NCBI GenBank assembly: GCA_907165275.2
Contig: OU015669.1
Span: 2,812,501 to 2,876,500 of the forward strand
DNA from: Zygaena filipendulae
Lineage: Eukaryota; Arthropoda; Insecta; Lepidoptera; Zygaenidae
Length of the DNA: 64,000 nt
Direction: 5' to 3'
Shown piece by piece: positions 20,847-32,119 of this stretch; positions within the stretch are counted from its first letter, which is position 1, and the number at the start of each line of letters is the position of its first letter. The notes under the pieces are model-generated. The model made no database searches and had not been told where the DNA came from. It saw nothing but the letters and a program-made list of their open reading frames with translations. Position numbers and translations under genes: made by a program.

Positions 20847-22158
20847 ACTTGTATTCTGTTAAGGAATGAGATGGAGGATGGAAGTGGTAAAGTGAGAGAG
20901 AGTGAGAGCAAAAGAGAGTCATCAATACATTTATGGTTGTCTCTTTTTCGTTACACGCTTCGTTTCATAGAATCCAATTCACACCGTCCCAAAAGATGTT
21001 TCACTTCAAAAAGAAAAGAAAAAATACCCTAGCGAATTGTAAAGCCCAACCGCTCACGTACGGTCTTCGCAACCGGTTTACGATAAGGTTAGCAGATTAG
21101 GCACTCGAAAGTCTATTGTATGGAATTGAAGCCTTCGACTACTATATTTTGCTAAACCTATCGGTCGGTCGGGCTAAATGCATGGATATCGCAAAGTTAA
21201 CAGCTGCAGCCCAGCGACACTCCCTTGAACCAAAAGTTACTATGGATCTATGCGCGAACTTCCTTACCAACTTTGGAATACTTAACCAAATTCCTATGAC
21301 AGCGTCATACATTGCATTTGGTAAGGTTGGCGCACAATGCTTTCATAGATCGGTTCAGCGATTAGTAAGAAAGTGCTGACTCTTAAAACGTAGTGATTAT
21401 TTGCTCAGTGGTTAACAGTTAGGCGTTAAAAAGCCGTATTTGGCGACATCATTAATTAACTTTATGGTTCTCCAACAGTGGTTTTTTGACCAGTATAGAC
21501 CAAAAATGACGTCAGTGCGCTAAATTCTAAGGGTAGATAGATACATACGTACGAAATTAACGAGGACCTGCGTTAATTTCGGAGTTCTCCCGATAATTTC
21601 AGGTTAAAAATTCACTAAGTACTTATGTCCTTTTCGGTACCTCTGACAACGTGTATGCATTCAATGTAATGCTAAACTTTTGACAGTAAATTAATTTTTA
21701 TTATTATAGCGCTCCAAGTCACAAAACAACGTTTCTTTATTCAAGTCCATTATCAACATGAGTCTTGAGTTTAATGTATTTTAATATAAAAATTTCTTCT
21801 TAGACACGGCAAGGAGTCCGTGTGACACCCGCGAGACATTTCAGAGCGCCTCTTTCAGTAAGTTACGAAGACATTTCTACTCTAAAGGGAAATATTATGA
21901 AAAGCGGAAAACTGCGAGCTCCTATATAAATTTTGTCTGATGCTTGTATTATCATAGACATTATTATGAGGTTTAACATTGTATATACAATGTAAGGTTA
22001 AAAGATATATTCAAGCCTTCGAATTCATGGTTTCATGTAACTATCCAAAAAAAATAACAACGTAGAAAAAAACCCGCTAAGTACGTATATAATCACAGAG
22101 AAACAATATTTTTTTTAAGATAAAACAAATTAATGTCACGTTATATTTACAAAGTTTA
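20847..22158. other. largely unassigned, with one decayed Helitron
   Basis: A degraded minus-strand Helitron body (ACCTGCGTTAATTTCGGAGT to GACAACGTGTATGCATTC) lies at about 21560-21665. The 87-codon frame at 21116-21379 has no recognised motif. No other feature seen. Confidence 0.4.
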
Positions 22159-22353
22159 TCCTTACTATTGTACCTAAATTCGAAAGTGACTTTTTGTTTG
22201 TTACGCGTTCACGCCTCAATGGCTGAACCGATCATCATGAAATTTGGCATACAGGTAGTCAGGGGTACAGAGAAGGACATAGGGTACCTTTTGTCCCGGA
22301 ATTCCGACGGGATCTCCGAAATCACCGCGGGTGAAACCGCGAGGAACAGCTAG
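22159..22353 (+). mobile_element. Helitron-type repeat, full length (195 bp)
   Basis: A|TCCTTACTATTG start, CCGCGGGTGAAACCGCG hairpin, AACAGCTAG|T end. Confidence 0.8.
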
Positions 22354-22471
22354 TTTATGATGATAATCGAATACCGAATAACCTTCTTTATAATACGTCC
22401 TTCATATAATTTTACAACCTGTATAAATTTTGTCTGATACTCGTATTACCTCGTATTAAGTACAGACATAG

Positions 22472-22742
22472 TCTTCTTTATAAGTAAAAATGAATGTTTG
22501 TATGTCTGTCCTCTATGCGTTTCGAAACCATTGGTCCGATTGTGATGAAACTTTGGCGGGTTGTTCTGCCTGCATCCTGGTTCCTGATCCCAAAACTCAC
22601 GCGGGTGGAACGTAGTAGTAGGGTAGTACGAGTAGTTCTTATTACCACAGACAAAATCTGTACTTTTATAGTAGTTTTTATCTCGAAATTGGGATATGGG
22701 AACTCCGGAATTACCGCAGGTGAAACCGCACAAGACAGCTAG
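22472..22742 (+). mobile_element. Helitron-type repeat, third subfamily
   Basis: Starts TCTTCTTTATAAGTAAAAAT with the body GTCCTCTATGCGTTTCGAAA and ends GCAGGTGAAACCGCACAAGACAGCTAG. Same subfamily as 39270-39563. Confidence 0.7.
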
Positions 22743-22824
22743 TATTTTATAAAATACCTAGAGTTTGTGAGTAATTCATTCAAGCGGGTCTCAATAAAAC
22801 TATAATAATTATGTTATATTAACT

Positions 22825-23104
22825 CTCAGACGAAATAAAAACTAAAGACGGAGCGCAGTCAAGAAAAAAGTGAAGCCGGTTTCGTAAACATGTGGGCATT
22901 TAGTGAGTGTTGCTGTGCAGTGAAAACTTTTTACCCAAAATTGTCTAAGTTCTAGAAGGATAGCAATAGCTCGACTGACAAGGTGAGGCGTAGTTTCGTT
23001 ACATGTGTGTGCGTGTATCTGTGCATGTACACGCCAAGGCGTAGTTTTATTGGCTTCACTTTTTTGTTCACAGCGCTCCGTCTTGAGTTTTTATTTCGTC
23101 TGAG
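22825..23104. mobile_element. hAT-like MITE, 280 bp, 8-bp target duplication
   Basis: 32-bp terminal inverted repeats with one mismatch (CTCAGACGAAATAAAAACT...GACGGAGCGC on the left, complement on the right). They are flanked by TATTAACT at 22817-22824 and 23105-23112. An 8-bp duplication is typical of hAT transposases. The 109-codon frame 22983-23312 crosses its edge and is not a gene. Confidence 0.85.
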
Positions 23105-23112
23105 TATTAACT

Positions 23113-23628
23113 ATAATAATTACGGCTTCCGAAGTAAATCGTTGTTAGGAAACAAACAAAATAAATGTTTTATTCGAGTTGTAACAGTAATGGTAAGAAT
23201 TCTGCGTGAATTACGTTTTAATTGCGTTACCAATATAATGAAGTCGTGGCACGTTTGGTTTTATACAATTTTATCACAAAAATACATTACCTACGCAATG
23301 TCTGAGTGTTAGGAATTCGATTATAGAAGTAGGCACTTTAACACAATGTTATAAAACTGAACGAACGTTATACTAAAAATGTTAAAAGCTTTTTAGAAAT
23401 GTATTGAAATATACTTAGGCGCACTAAGTGTTGTAAGTCGTTCTACTCTCTAAAGTAAGAACGGTTCCATTTTCCTATTTTGTATTCGCATAGAATTTTT
23501 TATGTTGTTTTGATGTGAATAATCATATAAGTGGTACTTACTTACCTATAAGTATAATATAAACAAGATTTTGTTTAGAACCAACGTTTTTGCGATCTTT
23601 TTTTATTATCATAATATTTATGTAAGCA
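23113..23628. other. no recognised feature
   Basis: AT-rich sequence without motif or repeat. Confidence 0.4.
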
Positions 23629-23763
23629 CTAGCTTTTCCCCGCGGTTTCGCCCGCGTAATTTCAGAGTTCCTGCAGAATACCGGGATAAAAAGTACCTAC
23701 CTACTCTATGTTCTTTTCTCCACCCCTGACAACGTGTAGGTATACAAATTTTTATGATGATGG
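23629..23763 (-). mobile_element. Helitron-type repeat, 5'-truncated
   Basis: The + strand begins CTAGCTTTTCCCCGCGG and fades after ACAAATTTTTATGATGATGG, so the minus-strand 5' part is missing. Confidence 0.65.
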
Positions 23764-24002
23764 TTTGCGTAGCTAGCTGGGATTTTATAATTTTAAATAT
23801 AATTTGCCTTTTTTATTATTATCCTTTTCAATTTATACAAAATACAAAAAAATAAACCATGCCGAGACCCGTGTCAAATAATTTTACATGTTCCAATTTG
23901 CTTCGCAATTAGCGGCGCTTTGGTTTCTAGGTATTTGAATAAAATAGTACTTAGTAGATCAAAACACATTTGTATGCTTGCAACCGCTGGTCGAGTAGTA
24001 GT

Positions 24003-24763
24003 AGGGTTGCCACCTATATATTATACAACGTGTTAATTAATTAACTGAAAACCTGATACACCCCATTTAAAAAAATAAACAATAATATGATTAAAATATA
24101 TTTTATGTCGAAAAAAATTATACTCTAAAAGTTATTCAACATTAGTTTGGAGGTGACCTATCTACGAAATTCCAAGCGCTACCGAACAGCGCTACAGCGC
24201 GGGCGCCTGTCGGTTCGAATTTTTTTTGCTGCGGGCGGCGTACGCGCCAAATATTGTATTATAAATAATTTAGATATGGGTTAGTAAAAATGAAAAAATA
24301 AAATCTATATAAAAACATAGTGATATCGCTCGATTCGCTAGTTCATGCTGAGCAAACTTCTTTCTAGTTTTCAGTTAATTCATTAACACGTTGTATAGTA
24401 TCATACTATATTTCAGTCAATTGTACTATATATTATATAAAAATAATACAGTACGAAAAATACTATATTTTTATTCCAAATTCAACTGTCGCGCTTTTTT
24501 ATAATTATTAACTGTGACTGGTTTAGAACGCACCCGTAGCGCAGCACGGGGAAGTTCAGAACGAAACGCATACGCGGCCACAAAACGTCAACTGTCAAAC
24601 TAGCAATAATTTGTAGATGAATGCTGCCGGATACATAAAATGATTAAAAATAACTACGTAATTACGTACTATTTTTTCCCCGTATTTAGAAAAAGTACTA
24701 TATTTTTGCATCTTTTTCGGAAAAATACTATATTTTTTCCAAAAAAAAGCGGCAACCCTGACA
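24003..24763. mobile_element. TIR element (AGGGTTGCC ends) containing another MITE
   Basis: Begins AGGGTTGCCACC and ends GCGGCAACCCT, with repeated TACTATATTTTT motifs inside. Only about 22 bp of it lie left of the nested MITE at 24025. The ends resemble hAT-type termini, but the target duplication is unclear. Confidence 0.5.
24025..24394. mobile_element. MITE, second copy of the family at 7834
   Basis: ACAACGTGTTAATTAATTAA on the left and TTAATTCATTAACACGTTGT on the right, with flanking TA. The interior matches 7834-8186 in reverse, including the GC-rich core CGGGCGGCGTACGCGCC. Confidence 0.75.
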
Positions 24764-24897
24764 AGTAGTGTTCTCAAAATGCACCAGGCATTTTCCTGCT
24801 GTCTTATTTTTTGCCTGTCCGACCACCATCGGCAGTCGAGCAACAGAGAATATGTGTTTAAATTAAGGGTCGAAATAAATATAGGTATGTTATAATC

Positions 24898-24950
24898 GTT
24901 CCCTGCGTTTTAATACGCGTCAATTTCGGGGTTTCCGCGGGAATTCCAAG
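24898..24950 (-). mobile_element. Helitron fragment
   Basis: About 50 bases (GTTCCCTGCGTTTTA...TTTCCGCGGGAATTCC) match the 3' part of the family. Confidence 0.4.
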
Positions 24951-26131
24951 CTGCTTATTATTACAGACGGTGACGTCACGGGCGTTGGAAATGCTTTTTT
25001 TATATAAAATTTTAGTTTTTTTATTGAATTTTTAAACAACTATAATTAAACAATTATGTTAGAAAATGGGCTTATTTATTTAAAAAAATATCAGTACCTA
25101 ACTATCACTTTACCATCACAGATTTTTTATTTATTTCCTTTTATTTTTTTGATTTATAACATGTGCATTTGTAACATAATCAACGATTTCTTTTTTTAAC
25201 TAATAATAATCGCAGTGAATAAAAATAATAAGAAAGTGAAATTACCAGTGTCACTTCAACCTAGTTATTGGGTGGTTGGTGATAAGATCGCTGATCGAGT
25301 TCAAACTTTGAATTCGCTGTAGGTAGGTAGGTACCTACTAAACTCAGGTCAAGTATAGGTCATTGCGTAAAGTGCGAGTTTCAAGTTTCCTTCGTTCAAT
25401 GTACCTATAATCGGCAATTTTTGTGAAAATTAGGCAATTTATTTTCCTTACACATGGTAACCCTCGTTTTTAACATAAGCAAAAGCTTGCTCTCATAGTA
25501 CATTCCGTATGTTAGTTTGTGTCCAACGTGCTACTTATGTATCAACATTTAATTTGTGCACGTCCCACACACATGGTCGCGCGTCAGCGGCGAAACAAAA
25601 AGAGAATAACCCAGCTTCGTAATATAACGAAATTTTTCATATTCCGCTTGTTTTGGAGTAGGTACCTACGAAAAATATAAAATAATATTGCGAGCAGCTG
25701 TGCCACGCCGTGTACCTACCGTCACTTTTAGTAAAATTCTTAAACATATTTTTCTTCTTGCCGTTTGTAAAATCTACACTAATATCATAAAGAGGTAGAG
25801 TTTTTAATTTTGTTTAGTTTTAAGGGGTAATCTTTAGAGCTACGGAGTCGATTTAAAAAATTCTTTGAGTGATAGCCGATTGGTATAAAAAGTTACATGC
25901 ACTATCCATGAGTGTTACAGGACTGTTTTTAGAGTTCCCGAAGTTAGAGCATTCGCTCTAACTTCCTTTGCAACGCAACGCAACGGTTTGTAGCGCGCGC
26001 CTGCCCCGCCTACATGTTCATTGTCCACCCTAGTTAATTTATTTGCTCTGTGGTTACGATATTAACTTATTACAACGTCTACCATGGCGTGTAGTGTGTA
26101 CCTTTGCCTACCCCCGTTTTAAATGCTCTAA
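24951..26131. other. unassigned AT-rich DNA
   Basis: No gene seen. At 25945-26060 a segment (TAGAGCATTCGCTCTAAC, later TAATTTATTTGCTCTGTGG) recurs in reverse complement at about 55785-55880, so it belongs to an unclassified dispersed repeat. Confidence 0.45.
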
Positions 26132-26504
26132 CCGCCGCACTCAGAGTCGACTTTAATGATTACTTAGTTAAGTATAGATTTTTAAAATAAAACTGCCGCA
26201 ATCAGACAAATTTGATAAATTAATGTTAATTGACATTTAACTAATTAAGTTACATCTCATTAAATGCCAATTAACATTAATGTACTGAACGTCTCTGATT
26301 GCGGCAGTTTTGTTTTAGACATAGACATAGACATAACTTTATTTGGCATCACAAAATTTCTTAAAAGTAATACATGCATCAAATTTAAAATGAATCGTAT
26401 ATAGTTTCCGTCATGCCAAAATGGACACCGTCTCAGCATGTCTCAGCATTTTAAAAATCTATACTTAACTAAGTAATCATTAAAGTCGACTCTGAGTGCG
26501 GCGG
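26132..26504. mobile_element. palindromic PIF/Harbinger-like MITE with nested insert
   Basis: Same family as 4944-5180; 237 bp once the nested insert and its duplicated 5 bp are removed. Flanked by TAA at 26129-26131 and 26505-26507. Confidence 0.88.
26318..26448 (-). mobile_element. truncated LINE or SINE 3' end in the MITE
   Basis: A 131-bp insert flanked by TTTTA (26313-26317 and 26449-26453). On the minus strand it ends AATAAAGTTATGTCTATGTC with an (ATGTCT)n tail, as after target-primed reverse transcription. Confidence 0.75.
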
Positions 26505-26542
26505 TAAGGCAGGTATAAGGCAGTGTAATCACAAATGTGAAA

Positions 26543-26745
26543 CTAGCTGTGCCTCGCGGTTCCACGCGCGTGAAACGCTTTTATAGGTAAGTAAGTATAA
26601 CAACTTTTTTCTCCGACATTCGGATTTAAATGAGACAAAGCCTATATGTTGCTCCAAGCTAAGCTTAATATCAAAACCGCATGACAATCCGTTCAGTAGA
26701 TTCGACGTTTATCTTGAACAGACATACAGAGAGTACCTATTTTAA
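26543..26745 (-). mobile_element. Helitron-type repeat
   Basis: The + strand begins CTAGCTGTGCCTCGCGG. The body includes TCAAAACCGCATGACAATCC and an ACAGACATACAGAGAG end. Confidence 0.55.
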
Positions 26746-27149
26746 AAACAGTTTTTTGTGTTTGGTTTTTCTTTCTTTATCGTCCCTTCCCAATTTTTGT
26801 AAAAATATTCAATGTACAGAAAGATAGATAAAGATAAAAAAGATAGATAGCTAGATAAAGACAAATAGATACAAGATAAATTTGATTGTTTTTTGTCTTC
26901 AAACCCTTTCGGAAGATGTCTAAATAACGAATAGTCTGCTAGATTAATTAATTAGGAAATACAATTCTAAAATTCGAGGCCTCCTCACAATTAATTAACT
27001 CCAGTTTTAATTAAGCGTAAAAAGTTGTGGATGTCAGGAGTTAGTACTGTCAGAGAAGTAATGAAGGTATGGGAAAATTTATTTACAAAATACGGATACA
27101 CAATTCATTATGTACCTACTAGGGATTTATACTAGGGAAATAATAGGGA

Positions 27150-27240
27150 GTTACTGCAGAGCTTTGACTCCGACTCCGATTCTGGCCCCAACTCCGATAA
27201 AAGAAATTTAAAAACTCCGACTTCGACTTCGTATTATTTT
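27150..27240. repeat. CTCCGACT-rich dispersed repeat
   Basis: GACTCCGACTCCGATT and AAAAACTCCGACTTCGACTT. Related stretches lie near 55745, 56130 and 56725-56810. Confidence 0.5.
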
Positions 27241-27339
27241 TCTATTCATATTTTGTATTCTGACATTGTCTCTTTAAAGTTGTCAATTTATTTTACCGGT
27301 TTCTTCAATGATATTATAAGTAGGTATAATTAATACTTA

Positions 27340-27480
27340 ATTTTTTTAATTAATTCATTACTTATTTATTTATAAATTATTAATTAATTTAATCATTTTT
27401 TAATTATTAATTAATTTAATAAACAATTAATTATTAATTAATTAAATAATTAATTAATAATTTTTTTAAGTAAAAAAAAA
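27340..27480. repeat. AT-only palindromic tract
   Basis: About 140 bases almost entirely of TTAATTAATTAA-type words, able to fold on itself. Confidence 0.7.
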
Positions 27481-27509
27481 ATTGTAGGTAAGTACAAAAT
27501 AGCTTAAAA

Positions 27510-27695
27510 TGAAGTCGCTACCGCTGTTTGTCGCGATAAACTTAGAAAGTAGGTAGGTACTGAACGGATTTTCATGCGGTTTTCACCAATAGATAGAGTG
27601 ATTCATGAGATAGACTTATACATATATATAGTTTATCCTGGAATTACCGCGAGAACTCTGAAATTACCGCGGGTGAAACCGCTGGGGACAGCTAT
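27510..27695 (+). mobile_element. Helitron-type repeat
   Basis: GCGATAAACTTAGAAAG...CTGAACGGATTTTCATGCGG body and CCGCGGGTGAAACCGCTG hairpin. Ends ACAGCTAT instead of CTAG. Confidence 0.6.
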
Positions 27696-27810
27696 AGTAT
27701 ACAATAAACTTAACAATATTAATGTTGGTTATATGTAGTATAGTTAGGTACTCATTAACTCGATCGTATTAAATGTAGGTATGCTGGTACATGTAATCTA
27801 ATCTGAGACG

Positions 27811-28004
27811 AGTATATTATTAATGCAAATGTGAGTTTATTTGTTTGTTTGTTACGTTTTCACGCCTAAACGGCTCAACCGATCGTCATAAAATTTTGCA
27901 CACATTTTCCTAAGGGTTCTGAAAAGGCTATAGGCTGCTTTTTACCCCGAAATTCCAGCGCAAACTCTGAAATTAACATGGGTGAAACCGCGGGGAACAG
28001 CTAA
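27811..28004 (+). mobile_element. Helitron-type repeat
   Basis: GTTTTCACGCCTAAACGGCT body; ends GGTGAAACCGCGGGGAACAGCTAA. Confidence 0.65.
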
Positions 28005-29044
28005 TTTTATATCCTAACACAGTTAACGTCTCAAGGTGAATGACATGGTATCGCATCAAACGTCAAGTAGCTAGACCGACAGTAAAACGGCCAATTTCAT
28101 TTACGGCCGTACCCTACTAAATTGTAATGTTATTTACGATACAAACGGCGTTGTGTTGCCGTTCCTACGTATTGAGCGCCTACGGAAGGTTGGGAGTGTC
28201 CAAATAAAGTTGTTAGCGTGATGCTAATAGCGTGGTGTGGCTGGGTTCCGAACATAGATACCATAAATAAATGTACAGAACATAAAATACTACACAACTT
28301 GTGCTGCCAAGCGTGTCGCAATAGGGTGCTTGCATGAAATTTATAATAAGAAATTGTGTCAATATTTCAAAAATAGAGCCTTAGAAAAGCGTTATCGTGA
28401 AAGATTTACTAAAAAATTTTCAATAGTTTCCAAAATATTCAACTTTTAATTTTGTGAAACGGAACGTTGCAACGAAACACCAATCACAGCCAAGCTTGAC
28501 ATATGACGTCACTTTTATTTTTTTAGGAAACATTTACCTCTTTTAGAGATGGCCAAAGAAACTAAGTGCATAGAGAAACTTAACGCATATTTTCCATTTT
28601 CTGAAGGTTTTTTACTTTAAAATGCATCCGTAAGATGCATTTCGATTCTTTACTGAAACTTTTGGAAGTAAATCGACACAGTTCAACCTTAATTTCGCTT
28701 TTGGATATTGAAGTTATCTGTCTGTCAGTGTTACATGACCCTGTCAATACGACAGTGACATTTCTATCACAGATTAATAAGGCGTAATTTTGAACTAGTG
28801 ACGTCATTCCGCGTTTCGGCGGTAAGGTCTAAAGTAGGAACTTTGAAATGCTCTATTTTATTATTTTATGCATATATTTTTTTCTTTTCTTTCTTTTTGT
28901 CTAAGTAGGCCATATATCTTTAAAATAGACTGAAAAAAAAATTCATGCAAGTACCCTATTTGGCGTTGCTGTCTCTGCTCCTACTGCTAGCGGGGATTGG
29001 ATAAGTGGAAATAGTTGCCATAATCCCAAGTTTTCGCTGGACCG
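28005..29044. other. no recognised gene
   Basis: Unassigned. The short minus-strand frames at 28130-28321 and 28580-28807 have no motif. A GACGTCA palindrome occurs near 28505 and 28801. Confidence 0.4.
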
Positions 29045-29160
29045 GAAAACGGAACCCTGTGTTCATCACACAAAGTCCACCCCAACCGGGAATCGAACCC
29101 GGAACCCCTTGATTAGCGGGCAGGCATGGTGACCTACTTAACTGCGCCAATCGGGTCGTC
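29045..29160 (-). mobile_element. tRNA-derived SINE head fragment
   Basis: The minus-strand head GACGACCCGATTGGCGCAG, A-box region and GGTTCGATTCCCGG match the other SINEs, but the body past the B box is lost after about 115 bases. A 4-base insertion sits in the A box region (CTACTTAACTGCG). Confidence 0.7.
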
Positions 29161-29179
29161 TAATATGTGATCACCTCAT

Positions 29180-29310
29180 TATATTTATTTATTTATTCTT
29201 TATTGCACAGCATGTACAAATGAAGAACTTAATGCCTTGCAGCATTCTCTACCAGTTAACCTCCTACCTACTCGTATATAACGCTATAATCTCTTAGCAA
29301 GGTAGGCAGA
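29180..29310 (-). mobile_element. LINE 3' end, RTE-like
   Basis: The minus strand reads GGTTAACTGGTAGAGAATGC then an AATAAAGAATAAATAAAT tail. Related to the + strand copy ending at 30083. Confidence 0.6.
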
Positions 29311-29759
29311 GGACGTCACATTTAAGAGTGGAACCTAATATTTCGCTCGTGTTCAGTTCGTAGCAACTGGTTGATTTCTTTCAAATCACAAGCCTTGTGT
29401 TATACAATTCTCTTGTTTTATGTAAAATCAGATTCTACCCTTTTTGCCCTTAGGATTGCCAAAAATTCCTGAAATGTTTCTTTAATTAAAAAGGGAAGCT
29501 CAAATACACACTCCATTTGGCTTTGAATTTTTAAAAAACCTTTCTAGTGCTTGCTTGCTAGTTTTTATAACGGTGCATTGGAATCTAATAGCTTTTTATT
29601 GCTACCGTTAACTACATAAAATTTCATCTACGCGCTACGTAGATACCTATTGAAAATTAATAAGTTTATAATTGTTAAGGTGAGGTAGTAATAATTAATA
29701 AGGATGCGGATGCGGATATCCGGCGCATCACTAATTTCAATATTATATGTATAGGTGGT

Positions 29760-30083
29760 TTGTCTCTATCTCAGAAGGAATATTTTTTCTCCGTGTTTGT
29801 TCTATTTTATTGTGTCGTATAGTACGACAAGTTTTGCACTGACGGTCTTTATGTGTATATGATGATGTATATGTATGTATGTGTCTGTGTATGTATGTAT
29901 GTATGTATGTATGTGAGTATCTATATCTATGTAAGTTTTTATCTAAATATATATCGTAAATGCACCGCCAAGTGAGCTCTCTGTACTACCTGAAGGTTGA
30001 CTGGCAGAGAATGCCACTGTGGCATTAAGTCCGCCTTTTGTACCATGATGTGCATAAAGTTTAAATAAATAAATAAATAAATG
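29760..30083 (+). mobile_element. LINE 3' end, RTE-like, with (AAAT)n tail
   Basis: Carries GACTGGCAGAGAATGCCA and GGCATTAAGTCCGCC, a 3' end I recognise as common in lepidopteran RTE-type LINEs, then TAAATAAATAAATAAATAAA. An internal (ATGT)n microsatellite lies at about 29870-29915. Confidence 0.65.
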
Positions 30084-30099
30084 ATATTTTTATGACGTG

Positions 30100-30215
30100 T
30101 CGAGCTGATTCATTCGGTGTCCGCCGAGAGTTACGAAAAATATTTTGCAATCTGTAGCACCATAAATTGCAACTTCAAACCGTACAACGATCCTAATAGC
30201 AATACATTTATTTTG
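30100..30215 (+). repeat. unclassified dispersed repeat, copy 1
   Basis: TGTCGAGCTGATTCATTCGG...GCAACTTCAAACCGTACAACGA. Copies 2 and 3 are near 40343 and 50402. Confidence 0.5.
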
Positions 30216-30221
30216 ATTCAA

Positions 30222-30407
30222 CATGATACTAGCTCAATGATAGATGGATGTTTGTTGCTCAATCACGCCAGAAGGACTGAACAGAATTTGATGGAATTTG
30301 GCATAGAGATTGATTATTATACTTCGTAGTAGGACATAGCGTACTTTTTATCTCGGAATTCCCGAAACTCAGAAATCCACGAGGGCGAAATCGCGGGAAA
30401 CAGCTAG
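30222..30407 (+). mobile_element. Helitron-type repeat
   Basis: GGATGTTTGTTGCTCAATCACGC body and GGCGAAATCGCGGGAAACAGCTAG|T end. Confidence 0.65.
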
Positions 30408-30747
30408 TGCATTACTTATAATATACGAAAGTACATGAGGAAAAAACAAAACAGCAACGAAAGATATATGGAATAACACACCTATAGACCTATCTCTATA
30501 CAAGGATAATCTGTTATTTCCGAAGCTGGTAATACTGTCTAGTGTCTACTGATAGCTATCATTGCTATGAATATTAAATGGGACAAGGTAATCGAGTTGC
30601 TGCTACTCATGGAAGTGTAGAGGGAGAAAGCAGTCGGTAAACCGGTATACACCCGTATCATCCGGGTTTACTGTGTGTACAGGTACTCTGGTTATTTTCT
30701 GCTAGGTACTATAGTATAAGCGGGGCTTGTGCTATGAGTACCAGAAA

Positions 30748-31176
30748 ACTGATTTCTCCGCGGTTTCACCCGCTTTAGTTTTGAAGTTCCCGCGGGAATT
30801 CCACAATAAAAAGTACCTACTCTATCCGCAGAGTAGTTTTAATGATTACCTAACTATAAGTATAGATTTTTAAAACAAAATTGCCGCAATCAGACAAGTT
30901 TAATAAATTAATGTTAATTGGCATTTAACTAATTAAGTTACATCTAATTAAATGCCAATTAACATTAATTTACTGGACGTCTCTGATTGCGCCAGTTTAG
31001 TTTTAAAAATCTATACTTAGTTAAGTAATCATTAAAGTCGACTCCGAGTGCGGCCGTAGGTATATGTCCTTTTTCGTACCCTTGAGTTGCCAAGCGTACG
31101 GATACCTATATTATGTACTCGTATATGCCATGACGATCGGTTGAGTAGTTAAAGCGTAACAAGTAAAAAACAATTT
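30748..31176 (-). mobile_element. Helitron-type repeat split by a MITE
   Basis: Left part 30748-30825 (CTCCGCGGTTTCACCCGC to AAAGTACC); right part 31057-31176 (TATATGTCCTTTTTCGTACC to AAGCGTAAC). Together they follow the family body. Confidence 0.65.
30826..31056. mobile_element. palindromic MITE inside the Helitron
   Basis: Same family as 4944-5180. The outer left arm is shortened (CCGCAGAGTAGTTTTAATG); the right arm ends CTCCGAGTGCGGCCG. Confidence 0.75.
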
Positions 31177-31208
31177 AAAATATTTATTGGGATATACGAG
31201 TACCTACA

Positions 31209-31403
31209 CGGCCGCACTCAGAGTCGTTTTAGTGATTATCTATACTTAATTTTAAGTAATAAAGATTTTAAAAACAAAATTTCCGCACTCAGAGACGTTC
31301 ATTAAATTAATGTTAATTGGCTTCCAACTAAATTCAACCTTATTAGTAAAATGCCAACTAACATAAATTTAATGAACGTCTCTGAGTGCGGCAGTTTTGT
31401 TGT
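31209..31403. mobile_element. palindromic MITE, right arm truncated
   Basis: Starts CGGCCGCACTCAGAGTCG and has a diverged interior. The right side stops at GCGGCAGTTTTGTTG, where a Helitron end follows. Confidence 0.65.
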
Positions 31404-31409
31404 TACTTA

Positions 31410-31539
31410 CTAGCTTTTCCCCGCGGTTTCACTTGCGCTAATTTCGAAGTTCCCGCGGCGATTCCGCGACAAAAACTACTTATATCATGTGTGTTAATTC
31501 AGGCAACTAACGCTGGTGAATTCGCAAGGGAATAACTAG
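31410..31539. mobile_element. Helitron fragments
   Basis: CTAGCTTTTCCCCGCGG on the left (minus-strand end) and a short AATAACTAG on the right. The body is mostly lost. Confidence 0.45.
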
Positions 31540-31619
31540 TTTTGAGCAAAAGCATAATTTTTGATGTTATAAGTATTAAGTGGCAAGTAAAATGTCTATT
31601 ACATTAGATTCGAGAGCGT

Positions 31620-31815
31620 TTCAGCGGCAATACAAAGGGGGCGTTGAATGACCTAAAGGGCATGATCCGTCAGTATATCAACGTCAACGTCAACGTCAAC
31701 TTCTGCGCTCAATAAAATATGAATGTAATATTCTTTTCATAGATATTCGTGGCTCAAAAAAAATCTGAATCTGAATCTGAATCTGAATATATATAATAGA
31801 AAGAAAGAAAGAAAA
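31620..31815. repeat. microsatellites and LINE tails
   Basis: (AACGTC)n at about 31679-31700, (TCTGAA)n at 31763-31790 just after CTCAAAAAAAATC, and (GAAA)n at 31800-31815. The last is the tail of a minus-strand LINE end continuing to about 31858. Confidence 0.55.
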
Positions 31816-31869
31816 GGCATTTATTTGGAAGCAAAGATAACACAATTAAAATTAGTTTATTTATACCAA

Positions 31870-32063
31870 CATCTTGTTCCCCGCGGTTTCACCCGCAGTA
31901 AATACCAAGTTCCCGCGGGAATTCCGAAATAAAAAGTAGCCTATGCCCTTCTCTGTATCTCTGACAACGTGTATGCAAAATTTCATGATGATCGGTTGAG
32001 CCGTTAAGGCGTGAAAGCGTAACAAATAAACAAACAAACTCAATTTCGTATTTATAATATTAA
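31870..32063 (-). mobile_element. Helitron-type repeat
   Basis: GTTCCCCGCGGTTTCACCCG start on +; ends with TTACGCTTTCACGCC-type body and ATTTATAATATTA. The CTAG terminus is mutated. Confidence 0.7.
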
Positions 32064-32119
32064 GTAACGATTAGAACAAAAACAAAATATTTAGATGTCA
32101 CAATAATATTAAGAACCAA

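Noticed and set aside
21116..21379. 87-codon frame
   Set aside because: No motif and no repeat or splice evidence; could be a decayed exon but cannot be supported.
22446..22733. 95-codon minus-strand frame
   Set aside because: Antisense reading of the Helitron at 22472-22742.
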